Shown: positions 8,029-16,794, counted from the first letter of the stretch. The stretch: DNA of 64,000 bases from Mesorhizobium sp. B2-7-1 (GCF_006440735.1 NZ_VFUA01000008.1:51461-115460); one strand, 5' to 3'. Program-made: numbers and translations. The notes: generated by a model from the sequence alone, not told the origin.

Positions 8029-8472
8029 TCACAGTAGGGCGGTTCCCATGCCCCAGCTTCGCACCGGCCACCTTCCCTTTGCGTCCTTCTCCTCTACCGT
8101 GAAGTAAAAATCCCTGAATCGTTTCGCCTCGAAGCGTGGCAGCATGTCCGAAAACTGCGCTCTGGTGACGTCGAGGGATAAGCTCAGCGACGGCAGCTCT
8201 GCGGTTTGAAAAAGAACGCCCGCGTCGGGATGTTCCGTCTTCATGGGAGTGGGGGCCATGATCATAACGATCCCGGGCCATCTGAATGCTGCATTCGGCA
8301 TGATGAGCGACGCAGGCAGTATGACATAGGTGAACTCGACTGATTGACGGGGCGGGCCTGGCTGCACGACCTGGCCAAAATTGACGTTGGCTGAGCCGAC
8401 GATCTCACCGCGCCATTCGCCAGCGACGACCGGCGGCAACTGAAGACGGTTAGCCTTTTTTCGGACTGTCAT
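8029..8472 (-). CDS. Hypothetical protein
   Basis: A 147-residue product with a GGAGGG sequence immediately upstream of its ATG (8470-8472). The middle has beta-rich segments such as FTYVILPASLIMP and a C-terminal part FRDFYFTVEEKDAKGRW. There is no signal peptide and no membrane span. I do not recognise the family. It is compact, has an ordinary codon pattern and looks like a real gene. It is transcribed towards the island interior, away from the tRNA cluster. Confidence 0.6.
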   Translation of the reverse strand: MTVRKKANRLQLPPVVAGEWRGEIVGSANVNFGQVVQPGPPRQSVEFTYVILPASLIMPNAAFRWPGIVMIMAPTPMKTEHPDAGVLFQTAELPSLSLSLDVTRAQFSDMLPRFEAKRFRDFYFTVEEKDAKGRWPVRSWGMGTALL

Positions 8473-8743
8473 TCCCTCCGTTTTGCGTCAGGAAGCCGGC
8501 AACATCAACACTAGTGCCCATGCGCGTACCTAGCGACCGCGACGACCGCCAGCCCGATCCGTGCGAATCTGATCGAGTCGTCTGTTGACCAACAGGCGGG
8601 CCACCATTCGCCAGGCTGCGATATGGTTCGAAGGAATGTCCGTTCTTCCAAAACCGGCTGAAAAGCCGGCTGAATTCTGGAATTCACGCCGGTGCAGTTG
8701 CGTTGGCGAAGCCAAAAAGGCAAGCAATTTCAATTGGATGGAA

Positions 8744-8791
8744 TGGCGTGCCCGAAGAGATTCGAACTCCTGACCCCCAGATTCGTAGTCT
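8744..8791 (-). repeat. 3' fragment of a tRNA-Arg(ACG), likely attachment site
   Basis: On the minus strand this 48-base segment reads AGA, the anticodon loop CTACGAA, TCTGG, a variable region, a perfect T-arm GAGTTCGAATCTC and the acceptor strand ending in CCA (8744-8746). It matches the tRNA from the anticodon stem to the 3' end, exactly the part copied when an element integrates into a tRNA gene. The 5' half is absent: the bases upstream do not form a D-arm. This is therefore an att-type remnant, not a functional tRNA. Confidence 0.75.
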
Positions 8792-8808
8792 AAAGGTCCC
8801 AGCAGTTT

Positions 8809-8885
8809 TGGCGCACCCGACAGGATTCGAACCTGTGGCCTTCGCCTTCGGAGGGCGACGCTCTATCCAGCTGAGCTACGGGTGC
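8809..8885 (-). tRNA. tRNA-Arg(CCG)
   Basis: A 77-base gene on the minus strand with acceptor GCACCCG paired to CGGGTGC, discriminator G and encoded CCA. It has a D-arm GCTCAGCTGGATAGAGC, an anticodon arm TCGCC-CTCCGAA-GGCGA and a T-arm with GGTTCGAATCC. The loop gives anticodon CCG with U33 in place, so it reads CGG arginine codons. All stems pair. It lies between two tRNA-Arg fragments and is probably the working copy. Confidence 0.92.
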
Positions 8886-9008
8886 ATCTCACTTACGCAG
8901 TGCTTACGCGGAATTTCCGCGACTGTGAGGGACCGGACTTCCCTCGTGTAAGTTCTTGATCTTCTAAGTTCTTTTTCTCTCCATTTCGTCACCCACCGGC
9001 TTGACACG
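8886..9008. other. Spacer with palindrome between tRNA-Arg copy and fragment
   Basis: These 123 bases separate the intact tRNA-Arg(CCG) from the 5' fragment of a second one. They contain two copies of CTTACGC and a perfect palindrome CGCGGAATTTCCGCG at about 8908-8922. This arrangement could be integrase arm sites or just the processing and termination region of the tRNA. No gene is present. Confidence 0.4.
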
Positions 9009-9051
<43 letters not shown>

Positions 9052-9193
9052 TTCCCGGGAAACCGGAAAACGAACTAGCCGGTGAGCCGGCCAGCCACGG
9101 CTTCTTAGCGGAAGCCGCTGCGGGCTTCAACGGCCAATTGGCGATTGTGCGCGGGGCTGGTGGGTTGATCGCCGTTCCGACGACGATCGGATA

Positions 9194-9261
9194 GGGCGCT
9201 CCCCTCTCCGTCTCGGCTTCGCCGAGCCACCTCCCCACTGCATGGGGCGAGGAACCCAAGC
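9194..9261. repeat. Palindromic dispersed repeat, family A, copy 1
   Basis: The sequence carries a perfect hairpin CTCGGCTTCGCCGAG and a flank ending GGGGCGAGGAACCCAAGC. The same unit is found in inverse orientation at 10458-10529, and a diverged copy lies at about 10368-10440. The copies sit on either side of the DUF1003 gene, only in intergenic DNA, as REP/BIME-like elements do. Confidence 0.6.
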
Positions 9262-9269
9262 TCCTCGCC

Positions 9270-10214
9270 TCACGCCTCCGCCGGCGCCTTCGCCGCCTTG
9301 CGCCTCACGGCCCGCTTTGCCGCGTGCTTCTGCTTCTTCGCGCTGGCCAGCTCGTTCATCGCGTCGAGCTGCATCTGCTGCATTTCGGCCAGCCGCGTCC
9401 ATTGGCGCGAGATCAAATAGTCGAGCTTTTCGTGCAGGTGGCGCACTTCGAGCTCGGCCTTGAGGTTGACGCGGTATTCGTTGAAGGAGCGCAGGCGGTC
9501 TTTCACCTCCTGGCGCTTCTGGCTCATCATGATCACCGGCGCCTGGATGGCGGCGATGCAGGACAGCATCAGGTTGAGCAGGATGAACGGGTAGGGGTCG
9601 AATGCCTTGGATTCGCCCTGGACGAGGTTGAGGCCGATCCACACCAGGAGGATGGTTGCGAAGGAGATCAGGAACCACCAGCTGCCGCCAAAGGCGGCCA
9701 TCGAGTCGGAGACGCGGTCGGGAAACGTCCGGTGTTCCTCGAACTCCTCTTCCGAGTTTTCCGAGATCGTGTCCTGTTTGGCGATCGATTCCACCACCTG
9801 GCGGTCGAGCTCGGAGAATTCGCCGTGTTCCTGCTGCAGCAGTTCTTCCATGTAGCGCATGCGGTAGCGGCCGAGCTCCTCGCGGCTGACGCGGGCGCCG
9901 CGCGGCAGGTCGGGATGGTCGGAGCGGATGCGGTCGGCGAGGCTCGGCCGCAGATCGTCGACGCGCACCAGGTCGCGCTTGCGAAATTTTCGCCCCGATA
10001 TCGCCGAGGGTTTTTTCTTCGGCTTGATCCTGGGAGCGCCGGGAAGATGAGGTTCGGAATGCGGTTCGGAATCCGGTACTTCCGGTGCTTCGAGGATCTC
10101 GTCGGCGGCGTGCTCGTCGCCCTCCGACACGGTCTCGGCCTCGAGATATTCGCCGGCGATGTCGTTCTCGTTGTCGGCTTGCTTCTGCGCGGGTGCTTTC
10201 GGGTCGCCGGCCAT
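9270..10214 (-). CDS. DUF1003 family membrane protein
   Basis: A 314-residue protein. The first 120 residues are charged and probably cytoplasmic. A central DUF1003 region has two membrane spans, SWWFLISFATILLVWIGLNL and then FILLNLMLSCIAAIQAPVIM, separated by the FDPYPF turn and followed by MMSQKRQEVKDR, the family signature. The C-terminus is a Lys/Ala/Arg-rich tail after a helical segment. DUF1003 proteins are inner-membrane proteins of unknown function. The ATG at 10214 was chosen because AGGAG precedes it by about ten bases; an in-frame start 15 codons upstream lacks such a site. The gene is flanked on both sides by family A repeats. Confidence 0.85.
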   Translation of the reverse strand: MAGDPKAPAQKQADNENDIAGEYLEAETVSEGDEHAADEILEAPEVPDSEPHSEPHLPGAPRIKPKKKPSAISGRKFRKRDLVRVDDLRPSLADRIRSDHPDLPRGARVSREELGRYRMRYMEELLQQEHGEFSELDRQVVESIAKQDTISENSEEEFEEHRTFPDRVSDSMAAFGGSWWFLISFATILLVWIGLNLVQGESKAFDPYPFILLNLMLSCIAAIQAPVIMMSQKRQEVKDRLRSFNEYRVNLKAELEVRHLHEKLDYLISRQWTRLAEMQQMQLDAMNELASAKKQKHAAKRAVRRKAAKAPAEA

Positions 10215-10703
10215 GCTCAGTGCTCCTGTTCGCGGGGCTTCGCGGCTACGATACGCCAAGCCGGCGCGGCATATCCATGGTCAGTGTGAAGAGCGTGTGA
10301 CGGAACAAGTTCTTGTGATTGGGCGGGGGGGCGGCTGCTGAGGCAATTGCATAGGCCTGCGCAGCCCCCGCTCCGTCCCGGCGCTGCGCGCCGATCCACC
10401 TCTCCCCCATTTCATGGGGGCGAGGAAACGCCAATCGCCGAGGGCGCGACCTCCCAAGCTTGGGTTCCTCGCCCCCGCCAAAGGCGGGGGAGAGGTGGCT
10501 CGGCGAAGCCGAGACGGAGAGGGGAGCGCCGCTGGCGATCTCGCGCCCACCCCCTGGCGCAATCGTCTCCGCCGGCTGGCCTTGATCCAGATCAAGCCGG
10601 CCCCTGTGGCTGGCCTGATAGGCTGACTATATCGAAACCAGGCCTGAGCGTTCAGGCTCCGCCAGTTGGGGCGCGTCGCCCCGAGAAATGAGGGATCGCC
10701 ACC
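10215..10703. other. Repeat-rich intergenic region between DUF1003 and uspA
   Basis: No gene is seen in these 489 bases. Family A repeats fill 10368-10529: a diverged copy with a GGCGCTGCGCGCC-type hairpin and then a complete inverse copy. After about 10560 the DNA is unique and should hold the uspA promoter. No clear -35/-10 pair could be assigned by eye. Confidence 0.5.
10458..10529. repeat. Palindromic dispersed repeat, family A, copy 2 (inverse)
   Basis: This copy has the same modules as 9194-9261 in reverse order: GCTTGGGTTCCTCGCCCC, a short CCGCC-AAA-GGCGG hairpin, then CTCGGCGAAGCCGAG and GAGGGGAGCGC. It is intergenic and on the opposite side of the DUF1003 gene. The pair forms an inverted repeat about 1.2 kb apart. 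Confidence 0.6.
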
Positions 10704-11153
10704 ATGTACAAGAAAATCCTGATCGCCACCGACGGCTCGGAACTCGCCGGCAAGGGCGTCGCCCACGGCCTGGAGCTGGCCAAGGGCCTCGGCGCCAGCG
10801 TTGCCTTCGTCACCGTCTCGGAGCCGTTCCCGGCGCTTGCCTGGGGCGGCGCGATGGCGGGCTATGTCGCCGCCGACGAGCTGGTCAATTACGAGGAAAG
10901 CGCGCGCAAATATGCCAGCGAGCTGCTCGCCAAATGCAAGGCCGAGGCCGAGGCGAAGGGCGTCGGTGCGAAGACCCTGCACATCGAGAACCGCACCCCC
11001 GCCGAGGCGATCCTCGAGGTCGCCGGCGCGGAAGGCAGCGACCTCATCGTCATGGCCTCGCACGGCCGCCGCGGACTGGGACGGCTGGTGCTCGGCAGCC
11101 AGACCGCGGAAGTGGTGTCGCTGACGCAGATCCCGGTGCTGGTGGTGAGATAG
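10704..11153 (+). CDS. Universal stress protein, UspA family
   Basis: A 149-residue single-domain UspA protein. It begins MYKKILIATDGSELA, the first strand with the conserved Asp, and ends DLIVMASHGRRGLGRLVLGSQ, the G-x2-G-x9-G-S ATP-binding pattern, followed by the final strand PVLVVR. This is the usual length for the family. The ATG follows a GGGATCGCC region with weak ribosome-site character. These cytoplasmic proteins bind ATP and help cells survive starvation and oxidative stress. The gene is monocistronic, followed by an inverted repeat. Confidence 0.9.
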   Translation: MYKKILIATDGSELAGKGVAHGLELAKGLGASVAFVTVSEPFPALAWGGAMAGYVAADELVNYEESARKYASELLAKCKAEAEAKGVGAKTLHIENRTPAEAILEVAGAEGSDLIVMASHGRRGLGRLVLGSQTAEVVSLTQIPVLVVR

Positions 11154-11178
11154 GGCTAGGGAGGCGCGCCTCCGCGCT

Positions 11179-11234
11179 TCGTCATTCCAGGGTTTGCGCG
11201 CCGCTTCGCTCCTTGCTCCGCCCTGGAATGACGA
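11179..11234. repeat. Inverted repeat downstream of uspA, family B
   Basis: TCGTCATTCCAGGG at 11179-11192 is matched by its complement CCCTGGAATGACGA at 11221-11234, forming a 14-base stem around a 28-base loop. It could end uspA transcription. A shorter copy of the same element lies at 15821-15855, so it is a dispersed repeat rather than a terminator unique to this gene. Confidence 0.6.
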
Positions 11235-11302
11235 AGGAACGGACTTCGCCGTCCTTCAGGCGTCATTCCGCAGGAGCGGCAGGCGTTCCTCGCGACCCGC
11301 CT

Positions 11303-12358
11303 CTACTGCGTCGGCAGCAGCGGCGAAGTGGGCGACGCCAGGTCCGCCGACGGCAGATCGGACGCCGGCGAACCCGGCAGCGGTGATGCAGGCGCGGCCG
11401 GAGGCGGCGGCAATCCCGGCAAGCCAGAGTCCGCCTGCGGCAAGCCGGGAAGCGGCGCGGCCGACGGCTGCTGCCCGGAATACATCAGCCTGGGCTGGCC
11501 GGCATCCGCCGTCATCGGGCCCACGCTGCGCTGGATCAGCGCCTCGACATGGTCGTTGCGCTGGCGCGCCGAGTCGGCGCCCATCACCACCACGATCAGG
11601 TGCCTGCCATCGGCATTGTAGGAGGTCACGATGTTGTAGCCCGAAGCCCTTATGTAGCCGGTCTTGATGCCGTCGACGCCACGCACGCGGCCCAGCATGT
11701 CGTTATGGCCGCGCACCAGCTTGCCGCGGAACATGAAGTCGCTTTCGGAGAAATAATGGAAATGCTGTGGGAAGCGCTTTTCCAGCGCCATGCCCAGCAC
11801 CGCCATGTCGCGCGCCGTGGTCACCTGGCCGTCGTCGGGCAAGCCGCAGGCGTTGCGGAAATTGGTGCCGCTCATGCCGAGCGAGCGCGCCTTGGCGGTC
11901 ATCATGGCGGCGAACTGGTCCTCCGAGCCGCCGCCCAGATATTCGCCCACCGCCACCGCCACGTCGTTCGCCGACTTCACCACCATGGCGCGGATGGCGG
12001 AATCGACGTCGATCGTCTCGCCGCGCCGGAAGCGCAGCTTGGTCGGCGGCTGCGAGGCGGCGTGGTCGGAAACCGGGATACGCGTCTCCTTGGTCACGCG
12101 GCCGCTCTCCATCGCCTCGAACAGCATGTAGAGCGTCATCATCTTGGTCAGCGACGCGGGATAGCGCTGCGACCTCGAATTGACCTCGAACAGCGTCTTG
12201 CCGGTCGAGGCATCGACCACGATCGCCGCATATTTCTGCGGCTGCGCCGGTACGGTCAGCACGCTTTCCGGCGGCGCGGCCGTCGTGCAGCCGGCGACCA
12301 GCGCGAGCAATGCCAATATGGCGATGAGTTTTTGCAGGAGAGGGAAGGGACGGGGCAA
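11303..12358 (-). CDS. D-alanyl-D-alanine carboxypeptidase (peptidase S11), lipoprotein
   Basis: A 351-residue low-molecular-weight penicillin-binding protein. It removes the terminal D-Ala from peptidoglycan pentapeptides outside the inner membrane. The N-terminus has a lipoprotein signal with lipobox LVAGC (Cys about 24). The three active-site motifs are present: SLTK (69-72), SAN (129-131) and KTG (232-234). The last 55 residues are a Pro/Ala/Ser-rich tail that replaces the usual C-terminal membrane helix, so membrane anchoring would be by lipid instead. The neighbours are unrelated and the gene appears monocistronic. Confidence 0.9.
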   Translation of the reverse strand: MPRPFPLLQKLIAILALLALVAGCTTAAPPESVLTVPAQPQKYAAIVVDASTGKTLFEVNSRSQRYPASLTKMMTLYMLFEAMESGRVTKETRIPVSDHAASQPPTKLRFRRGETIDVDSAIRAMVVKSANDVAVAVGEYLGGGSEDQFAAMMTAKARSLGMSGTNFRNACGLPDDGQVTTARDMAVLGMALEKRFPQHFHYFSESDFMFRGKLVRGHNDMLGRVRGVDGIKTGYIRASGYNIVTSYNADGRHLIVVVMGADSARQRNDHVEALIQRSVGPMTADAGQPRLMYSGQQPSAAPLPGLPQADSGLPGLPPPPAAPASPLPGSPASDLPSADLASPTSPLLPTQ

Positions 12359-12704
12359 GACTTGTTCTAAAACTGTTGCTGAGACGCGGCGAAGCTAACG
12401 TAACCCATCCGCCGCGTCCAACTGGTTAACGCGCATGACAAGGCATTTGCCCAGCTTTCGGGGGCTAAGCAGGCTCCTTTGCCTTCGATGTTGGCGCCGC
12501 CCCTCATCCGGCCGCTTCGCGGCCACCTTCTCCCGAGGGGAGAAGAGGTTGGCGCCGGCGTCGACAATCTCCTCTCCCCTCGGGGAGAGGTCAGCCGAGC
12601 GAAGCGGAGGCTGGGTGAGGGGCCGTCAGCGCCCGGCTCGACCCGCTTTGCCATCCGCCCCACCTTTCCGCTAATATGTCGCGGCTTGGTTTGGGGGGAT
12701 CGGC
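12359..12704. other. Intergenic region with palindromic repeat
   Basis: This region separates the divergent carboxypeptidase and the next membrane protein. Most of it (12501-12622) is a palindromic repeat. The part next to the carboxypeptidase holds its promoter. No coding frame here looks real. Confidence 0.5.
12501..12622. repeat. Palindromic repeat, family C
   Basis: CCCTCATCCGGCCGCTTCGC at the left end is mirrored by GCGAAGCGGAGGCTGGGTGAGGGG at the right, with nested CTTCTCCCGAGGGGAGAAG and CTCTCCCCTCGGGGAGAG hairpins between. Related units (CTTCTCCCCG and GATGAGGGGC modules) occur at about 14519-14565, 30212-30256 and 38706-38810. The element is intergenic each time. Confidence 0.55.
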
Positions 12705-14513
12705 ATGTCGGAAATCGCCACGGGTACGACCTCGCTGCTCAGGGCGTCGCTCAGCCGCACCGGCAAATGGGCGGCGAGTTTCGCCTTTGTCAGCGGCGCG
12801 GTCGGCGACGTGCTCAACCCGCTCGGGCCCTTTGCCGCCTATATCGCGCTCGCCGCCGCCGTCACGGCTTTGATCATCGCCATCGCCATGGTGCTGCGCC
12901 TGGTGCTGGCGGCGAAAGCCATGCCGGCGCTGATCTTCGCCACCAGCGCCGCGGCGATCGCCGGCGGCGTCTACGGCATCCAGCAGGAGACGAATTCGCA
13001 GAACGGCGTCATCGCCAGCCTCGTGCCGGCGGTCGCCGAGCTGCAGCAGTCGCTGGGCATCGTCTCCGAAAAGGTGGCGAAGATCGAAAAGACCGTCACC
13101 GAAACCCAGAAGGCCGTCGAGGAGGTCAAGAAATCCACCGACACGGTGGCGAAGACGACCGAAGAGATCGCGCAGACGCAGACCAAGCAGACCGAACAAG
13201 GCGCCGAAACCCAGAAAACGGTCGAAGCGGTGAAGCAGACCACCGACACCTTGGCCGCCGGCCAGCAACAGCAGCAGGCGCAGGCGCAAAAGCTGCAGGC
13301 GACGACCGAGCAGATCGCCGTTTCCATCGACACGATCGCCAAGGGCTTTGCGCAGCTTTCGGCGCAGGGCGGCGCGATCGCCGACCCGAAGCGCCCGGAC
13401 GAGTTCTACCACAATGCCCGCGTCTACGAGCTCGCCGGCGATATGCTCAACGCCCGCCGCTCCTACCTCGCCTTTGCCGGCTTCGATGTCGACGCCATCG
13501 ACCCCTATACGCGCTTCGCCACGCTGCTCAGGGTCCAGGACGGCAAGGCCGGTGCCCGCGAAGTCTTCGGCCAGCTTGCCGAAAAGGCCAAGTCGCCTTC
13601 GATCAAGCTCGTCCATCTGTTGCAGTTCGACGATGCGCAGCGGCTCGACAAGCTCAACGCCTTCATCGCGGCCAATCCGGAATACGCGCCGGCTTACTTC
13701 CTGTTGGCGCAGGAATTCTCCGAGGATCGTCTCGGCAGCCAGACGCTCGCCGACAAGCGCAGCGAGGCGCAGGCACTGACCAAATTCGTCTCCTATGAGA
13801 AGGACGGCGGCCTGCTCAAATATTTCGTCGACCAGACGCAGCTGGCCGACTGGCTGGACCGCAGCCGAACCCGGCTGACGGCGCTGGGCGACGTGCTCGA
13901 CCCGTCGCGCTTCGTGCCGACATTGACGCCCATGCGCTCCAATGCCGGCTGGTCGATGACGATCTCGCTGCCCGAACCGGCGACGGCAATCTCCTGGCGG
14001 CTCGGCGACAGCGGTCCGTTCACCGACACCGGGGTGATGGCGATGAACGACCAGCGCACCGGCAAGCCGATGCCCAATCCGAGCTTCGAATTGCCCGACA
14101 GCACCGCGGCCACCAACATCGCCGTCAAATATCTCGACATCAGGGGCCGCGAGACCGGCCCGTTCGACATCCGCTTCGACCCGGACGGCGCGCTGCAGCA
14201 GGGCAACAAGCAGATTCTCGACCAGTTCTGGACCTCGTGGATCGCCTTCGATTCCGGTGGTAATCGCGGCCTGGTCTATTTCACCCAGATGCTGTCCTAC
14301 CGCTGCGCCATCAAGGCGGTGCATTACAGCCTGAACGGCACGACGCTCGACAAGGAGATCAAGATGCCGCCCTGCGACGCCAAGGACCCCTATGCGATTC
14401 CGTCCGACTACCAGCCCTACTTCAAGGTCAAGGGCGACGTGACATCGATGGCGGTGCAGGTGACCTATACCGACGGCACGAAATCGCCGGTCAGGGAGTA
14501 TAAAAGGCAGTAG
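12705..14513 (+). CDS. Hypothetical membrane protein with coiled coil and TPR-like region
   Basis: A 602-residue protein. Two membrane spans lie near residues 40-65 and 70-90 (AAYIALAAAVTALIIAIAMV; ALIFATSAAAIAGGVY). Residues 105-215 form a long Thr/Lys/Gln/Glu-rich coiled coil with repeated KTVE, KSTDTV and KQTTDT units. Residues 228-370 look like TPR-type helices (FYHNARVYELAGDMLNARRSYL). The C-terminal 200 residues are beta-rich with a segment like the beta-sandwich of chitobiase-type domains. The family is not named. The layout suggests an inner-membrane protein with a large periplasmic or cytoplasmic sensing arm. The ATG at 12705 follows GGGGGGATCGGC. Confidence 0.75.
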   Translation: MSEIATGTTSLLRASLSRTGKWAASFAFVSGAVGDVLNPLGPFAAYIALAAAVTALIIAIAMVLRLVLAAKAMPALIFATSAAAIAGGVYGIQQETNSQNGVIASLVPAVAELQQSLGIVSEKVAKIEKTVTETQKAVEEVKKSTDTVAKTTEEIAQTQTKQTEQGAETQKTVEAVKQTTDTLAAGQQQQQAQAQKLQATTEQIAVSIDTIAKGFAQLSAQGGAIADPKRPDEFYHNARVYELAGDMLNARRSYLAFAGFDVDAIDPYTRFATLLRVQDGKAGAREVFGQLAEKAKSPSIKLVHLLQFDDAQRLDKLNAFIAANPEYAPAYFLLAQEFSEDRLGSQTLADKRSEAQALTKFVSYEKDGGLLKYFVDQTQLADWLDRSRTRLTALGDVLDPSRFVPTLTPMRSNAGWSMTISLPEPATAISWRLGDSGPFTDTGVMAMNDQRTGKPMPNPSFELPDSTAATNIAVKYLDIRGRETGPFDIRFDPDGALQQGNKQILDQFWTSWIAFDSGGNRGLVYFTQMLSYRCAIKAVHYSLNGTTLDKEIKMPPCDAKDPYAIPSDYQPYFKVKGDVTSMAVQVTYTDGTKSPVREYKRQ

Positions 14514-14687
14514 CAGGCTTCTTTCTCCCCGTTAACGGGGAGAAATGCCCGGCAGGGCAATGAGGGGCAGCGCCTGCGGCCATAAGTTTGCGGTTCGGGT
14601 CGTGCCTGATGCAAAATGCCGGTCATCCCGCTTGCGCGCGCTCCAACGGTCAGGTTTTCCTTGCGCAAAGATTCGCGGGAGGCATCC

Positions 14688-15794
14688 ATGGACACCGTCA
14701 CGATTGGCGCAAAAGGCATCTCGGTCTCGCTTGATCTCGCGGTCGGCCATGTCGCCGCCATGGACATCGAAGCCGACGGCCGCGTTCTAAAACCCCTGCA
14801 CCGCGCGCCCTGGGTCGGTTCGCCGCGCGAAAGCCTGCCGGAAAACCTGCCCGAAGGCACCGTGCGCCTCTCAGGCGATTTCCTCTGCGCGCCATTCTCC
14901 ACCAGCGATGTCGAGGCTGCACCCCTGCATGGCTGGTCGGCTAATAGTGGTTGGGACGTCGTCGAGAACGGCGCGGTTGCCGGCGGCTGGCGGGCTGTGT
15001 TCCGGCTGCGCCGCAAGGTGATGGGCGCCACCATCGACAAGGTCTTCACGCTGCGCGACGGCCATCCCTTCCTCTACCAGGAGCACATATTCTCCGGCGG
15101 TTCCGGCGCGATCTCCGTCGCCCATCATCCGATGACGGTGATGACGGGCGGCGGCCGGTTGGCCTTCTCGCCCAAGCGCATGGCGGTCACGCCCCCGACG
15201 CCGCCGGAGCCCGATCCGGCGCGGGGCCGGTCCATGCTGGCCTATCCGGCCCGCTCCAGTGACCTCACGCGGTTCCCGCTCGCCGCCGGCGGCACCACCG
15301 ACCTCACCGACTACCGCATGGAGGACAGGCGCGAGGATTTCATCACGCTGGTCGAGGCGGATCACGGCGGTCCGGGCTGGACGGCGATTGCGCGGCGCGC
15401 CGAGCAGAATCTGGTGCTGGTGCTGAAGAACCCGGCCGAACTGCCGGTGACGATGCTGTGGTTTTCGAATGGCGGCCGCGATTACGCGCCCTGGAGCGGC
15501 CGTCACGTCGGCGTGCTCGGCATGGAGGACGGCCGCACGGCCGTCGGCCACGCCGCCTCGCTCGGCGACAACTGGTTGAAGCAGGAAGGCGTGGCGACGG
15601 CCTTCGCGCTCGCCGAGGGACGGTCGGTGTCGTTTCGCCATGTCATCGGTGGAGTGCCGTTCGCCGAGGCCGAGCCGCCGGCCGGGGTGGAATCGGCGTT
15701 TGACCGCCTGCGCGTCCTCGCCACCGGCGGCGCGGCGCGGGAGTTGCCGTTCGACGGCGGCTTCCTGCGCATCGGCCGTTCTGTTCCGGCGTAA
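14688..15794 (+). CDS. Galactose mutarotase-fold hypothetical protein
   Basis: A 368-residue, beta-rich protein with no signal peptide. Segments such as VFTLRDGHPFLYQEHIFSGG and ISVAHHPMTVMTGGGRLAFS suggest a carbohydrate-binding beta-sandwich as in aldose epimerase-like proteins, which is a fold guess only. The ATG at 14688 has GGGAGG eight bases upstream and was chosen over in-frame starts further out. Neighbours are repeats and a kinase on the same strand about 200 bases on. Function is unknown, perhaps sugar-related. Confidence 0.65.
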   Translation: MDTVTIGAKGISVSLDLAVGHVAAMDIEADGRVLKPLHRAPWVGSPRESLPENLPEGTVRLSGDFLCAPFSTSDVEAAPLHGWSANSGWDVVENGAVAGGWRAVFRLRRKVMGATIDKVFTLRDGHPFLYQEHIFSGGSGAISVAHHPMTVMTGGGRLAFSPKRMAVTPPTPPEPDPARGRSMLAYPARSSDLTRFPLAAGGTTDLTDYRMEDRREDFITLVEADHGGPGWTAIARRAEQNLVLVLKNPAELPVTMLWFSNGGRDYAPWSGRHVGVLGMEDGRTAVGHAASLGDNWLKQEGVATAFALAEGRSVSFRHVIGGVPFAEAEPPAGVESAFDRLRVLATGGAARELPFDGGFLRIGRSVPA

Positions 15795-15820
15795 GGCTCA
15801 GGGGCAGAGCGTTCCAGGAA

Positions 15821-15855
15821 TTCGTCATTCCAGGGCTTCGCCCGTGGATGACGAA
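15821..15855. repeat. Inverted repeat, family B, short copy
   Basis: TTCGTCATTCCAGGG is followed after a few bases by a diverged inverse arm ending GGATGACGAA. This is the same element as 11179-11234 with a short loop. It lies just downstream of the mutarotase-like gene and may serve as its terminator. Confidence 0.55.
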
Positions 15856-15992
15856 CGGACAGGCGTCCCGGCTAATCTCGAAGGCGGGAAACTGCCAAAC
15901 ACGCGGTCGAAACCTTGGCATCTAGAACGAGGTTTGAAATTTCCGCCTTTCACCGCCAAGATGCCGGCCGAACCGCAGCCGGAAAGCAGCCG

Positions 15993-16604
15993 ATGTCCGA
16001 GATCGCCCATATCACAGCCGCCATCTTCAAGCGCGCCGGTAGGGCCAAGCGCTTCGTCGTCGCCATCGCCGGTCCGCCCGGCGCCGGCAAGTCGACGCTG
16101 TCGGCTTCCTTGCATGAGCTTTTGCCTGAGGGCAGCGCGGAGGTCGTGCCGATGGACGGCTTCCACTATGACGATATCATTCTCAACCGCCGCGGCCTTC
16201 GCCCTCGCAAGGGCGCGCCGGAAACCTTCGATTTCGCCGGCTTCGAGACGTTGTTGAAGCGCATCCGCTCGGGCGAGCCCGACATCGCCATCCCGGTGTT
16301 CGATCGCAGCATCGAACTGTCGCGCGCGGCGGCCGAAATCGTCGGCGCCGACACCAAGTTCATCCTGGTCGAGGGCAATTACCTGCTGCTCGACGAGGAG
16401 CCGTGGTCGCGGCTGGCGCCTTTGTTCGATTTCACCATCTTCGTCGACGTGCCGCGCAATGAACTCGAGCGCCGCCTGATGGAGCGCTGGCGGGAGCATG
16501 GCAAGTCGGACGAGGACGCCCGCGCCTGGATCGCCTCCAATGACATGCCCAACATCGAGCGCGTGCTGGCGCGGCGCCGGCAGGCCGACATGGTCATTGG
16601 CTGA
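15993..16604 (+). CDS. P-loop kinase, FrcK/pantothenate kinase-like
   Basis: A 203-residue protein with Walker A GPPGAGKST near residue 33, then VVPMDGFHYDD (substrate-binding Asp-Gly-Phe-His), LRPRKGAPETFDF and ILVEGNYLLLDEEPW. This is the pattern of the small nucleoside/pantothenate/uridine kinase-like family that includes FrcK of the rhizobial fructose transport operon. The substrate is uncertain, and there is no frc transporter next to it here. ATG 15993 has GGAAAG upstream. An upstream in-frame start would add 26 unlikely residues. Confidence 0.8.
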   Translation: MSEIAHITAAIFKRAGRAKRFVVAIAGPPGAGKSTLSASLHELLPEGSAEVVPMDGFHYDDIILNRRGLRPRKGAPETFDFAGFETLLKRIRSGEPDIAIPVFDRSIELSRAAAEIVGADTKFILVEGNYLLLDEEPWSRLAPLFDFTIFVDVPRNELERRLMERWREHGKSDEDARAWIASNDMPNIERVLARRRQADMVIG

Positions 16605-16727
16605 TGACTGGGTCATTGGTCAATGACCTCGGTGATTGGTTAACCTGCTCAATTTTCAATATTTTCCGGCGGGAACTTTAAGGTTTTCACGCCGTTATGA
16701 CCCTGTCCCGAATTGTCCGGCATCCGA

Positions 16728-16770
16728 GCAATTCCAGGAAGGTGCACGCCGCTTTCCGTCCCGAATTGCG
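16728..16770. repeat. Dispersed palindromic repeat, family D
   Basis: GCAATTCCAGGAA at the left and CGTCCCGAATTGC at the right form an imperfect palindrome. Other copies occur at 18002-18099, 32400-32500, 40340-40379 and 62331-62374. The longer copies have a second hairpin with the AGAGCGGTT and AACGGT arms. The element occurs only between genes, including directly upstream of coding starts here and at 40396. Confidence 0.6.
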
Positions 16771-16794
16771 AAGAAAAAGAGCAGGAGCCGTCAG

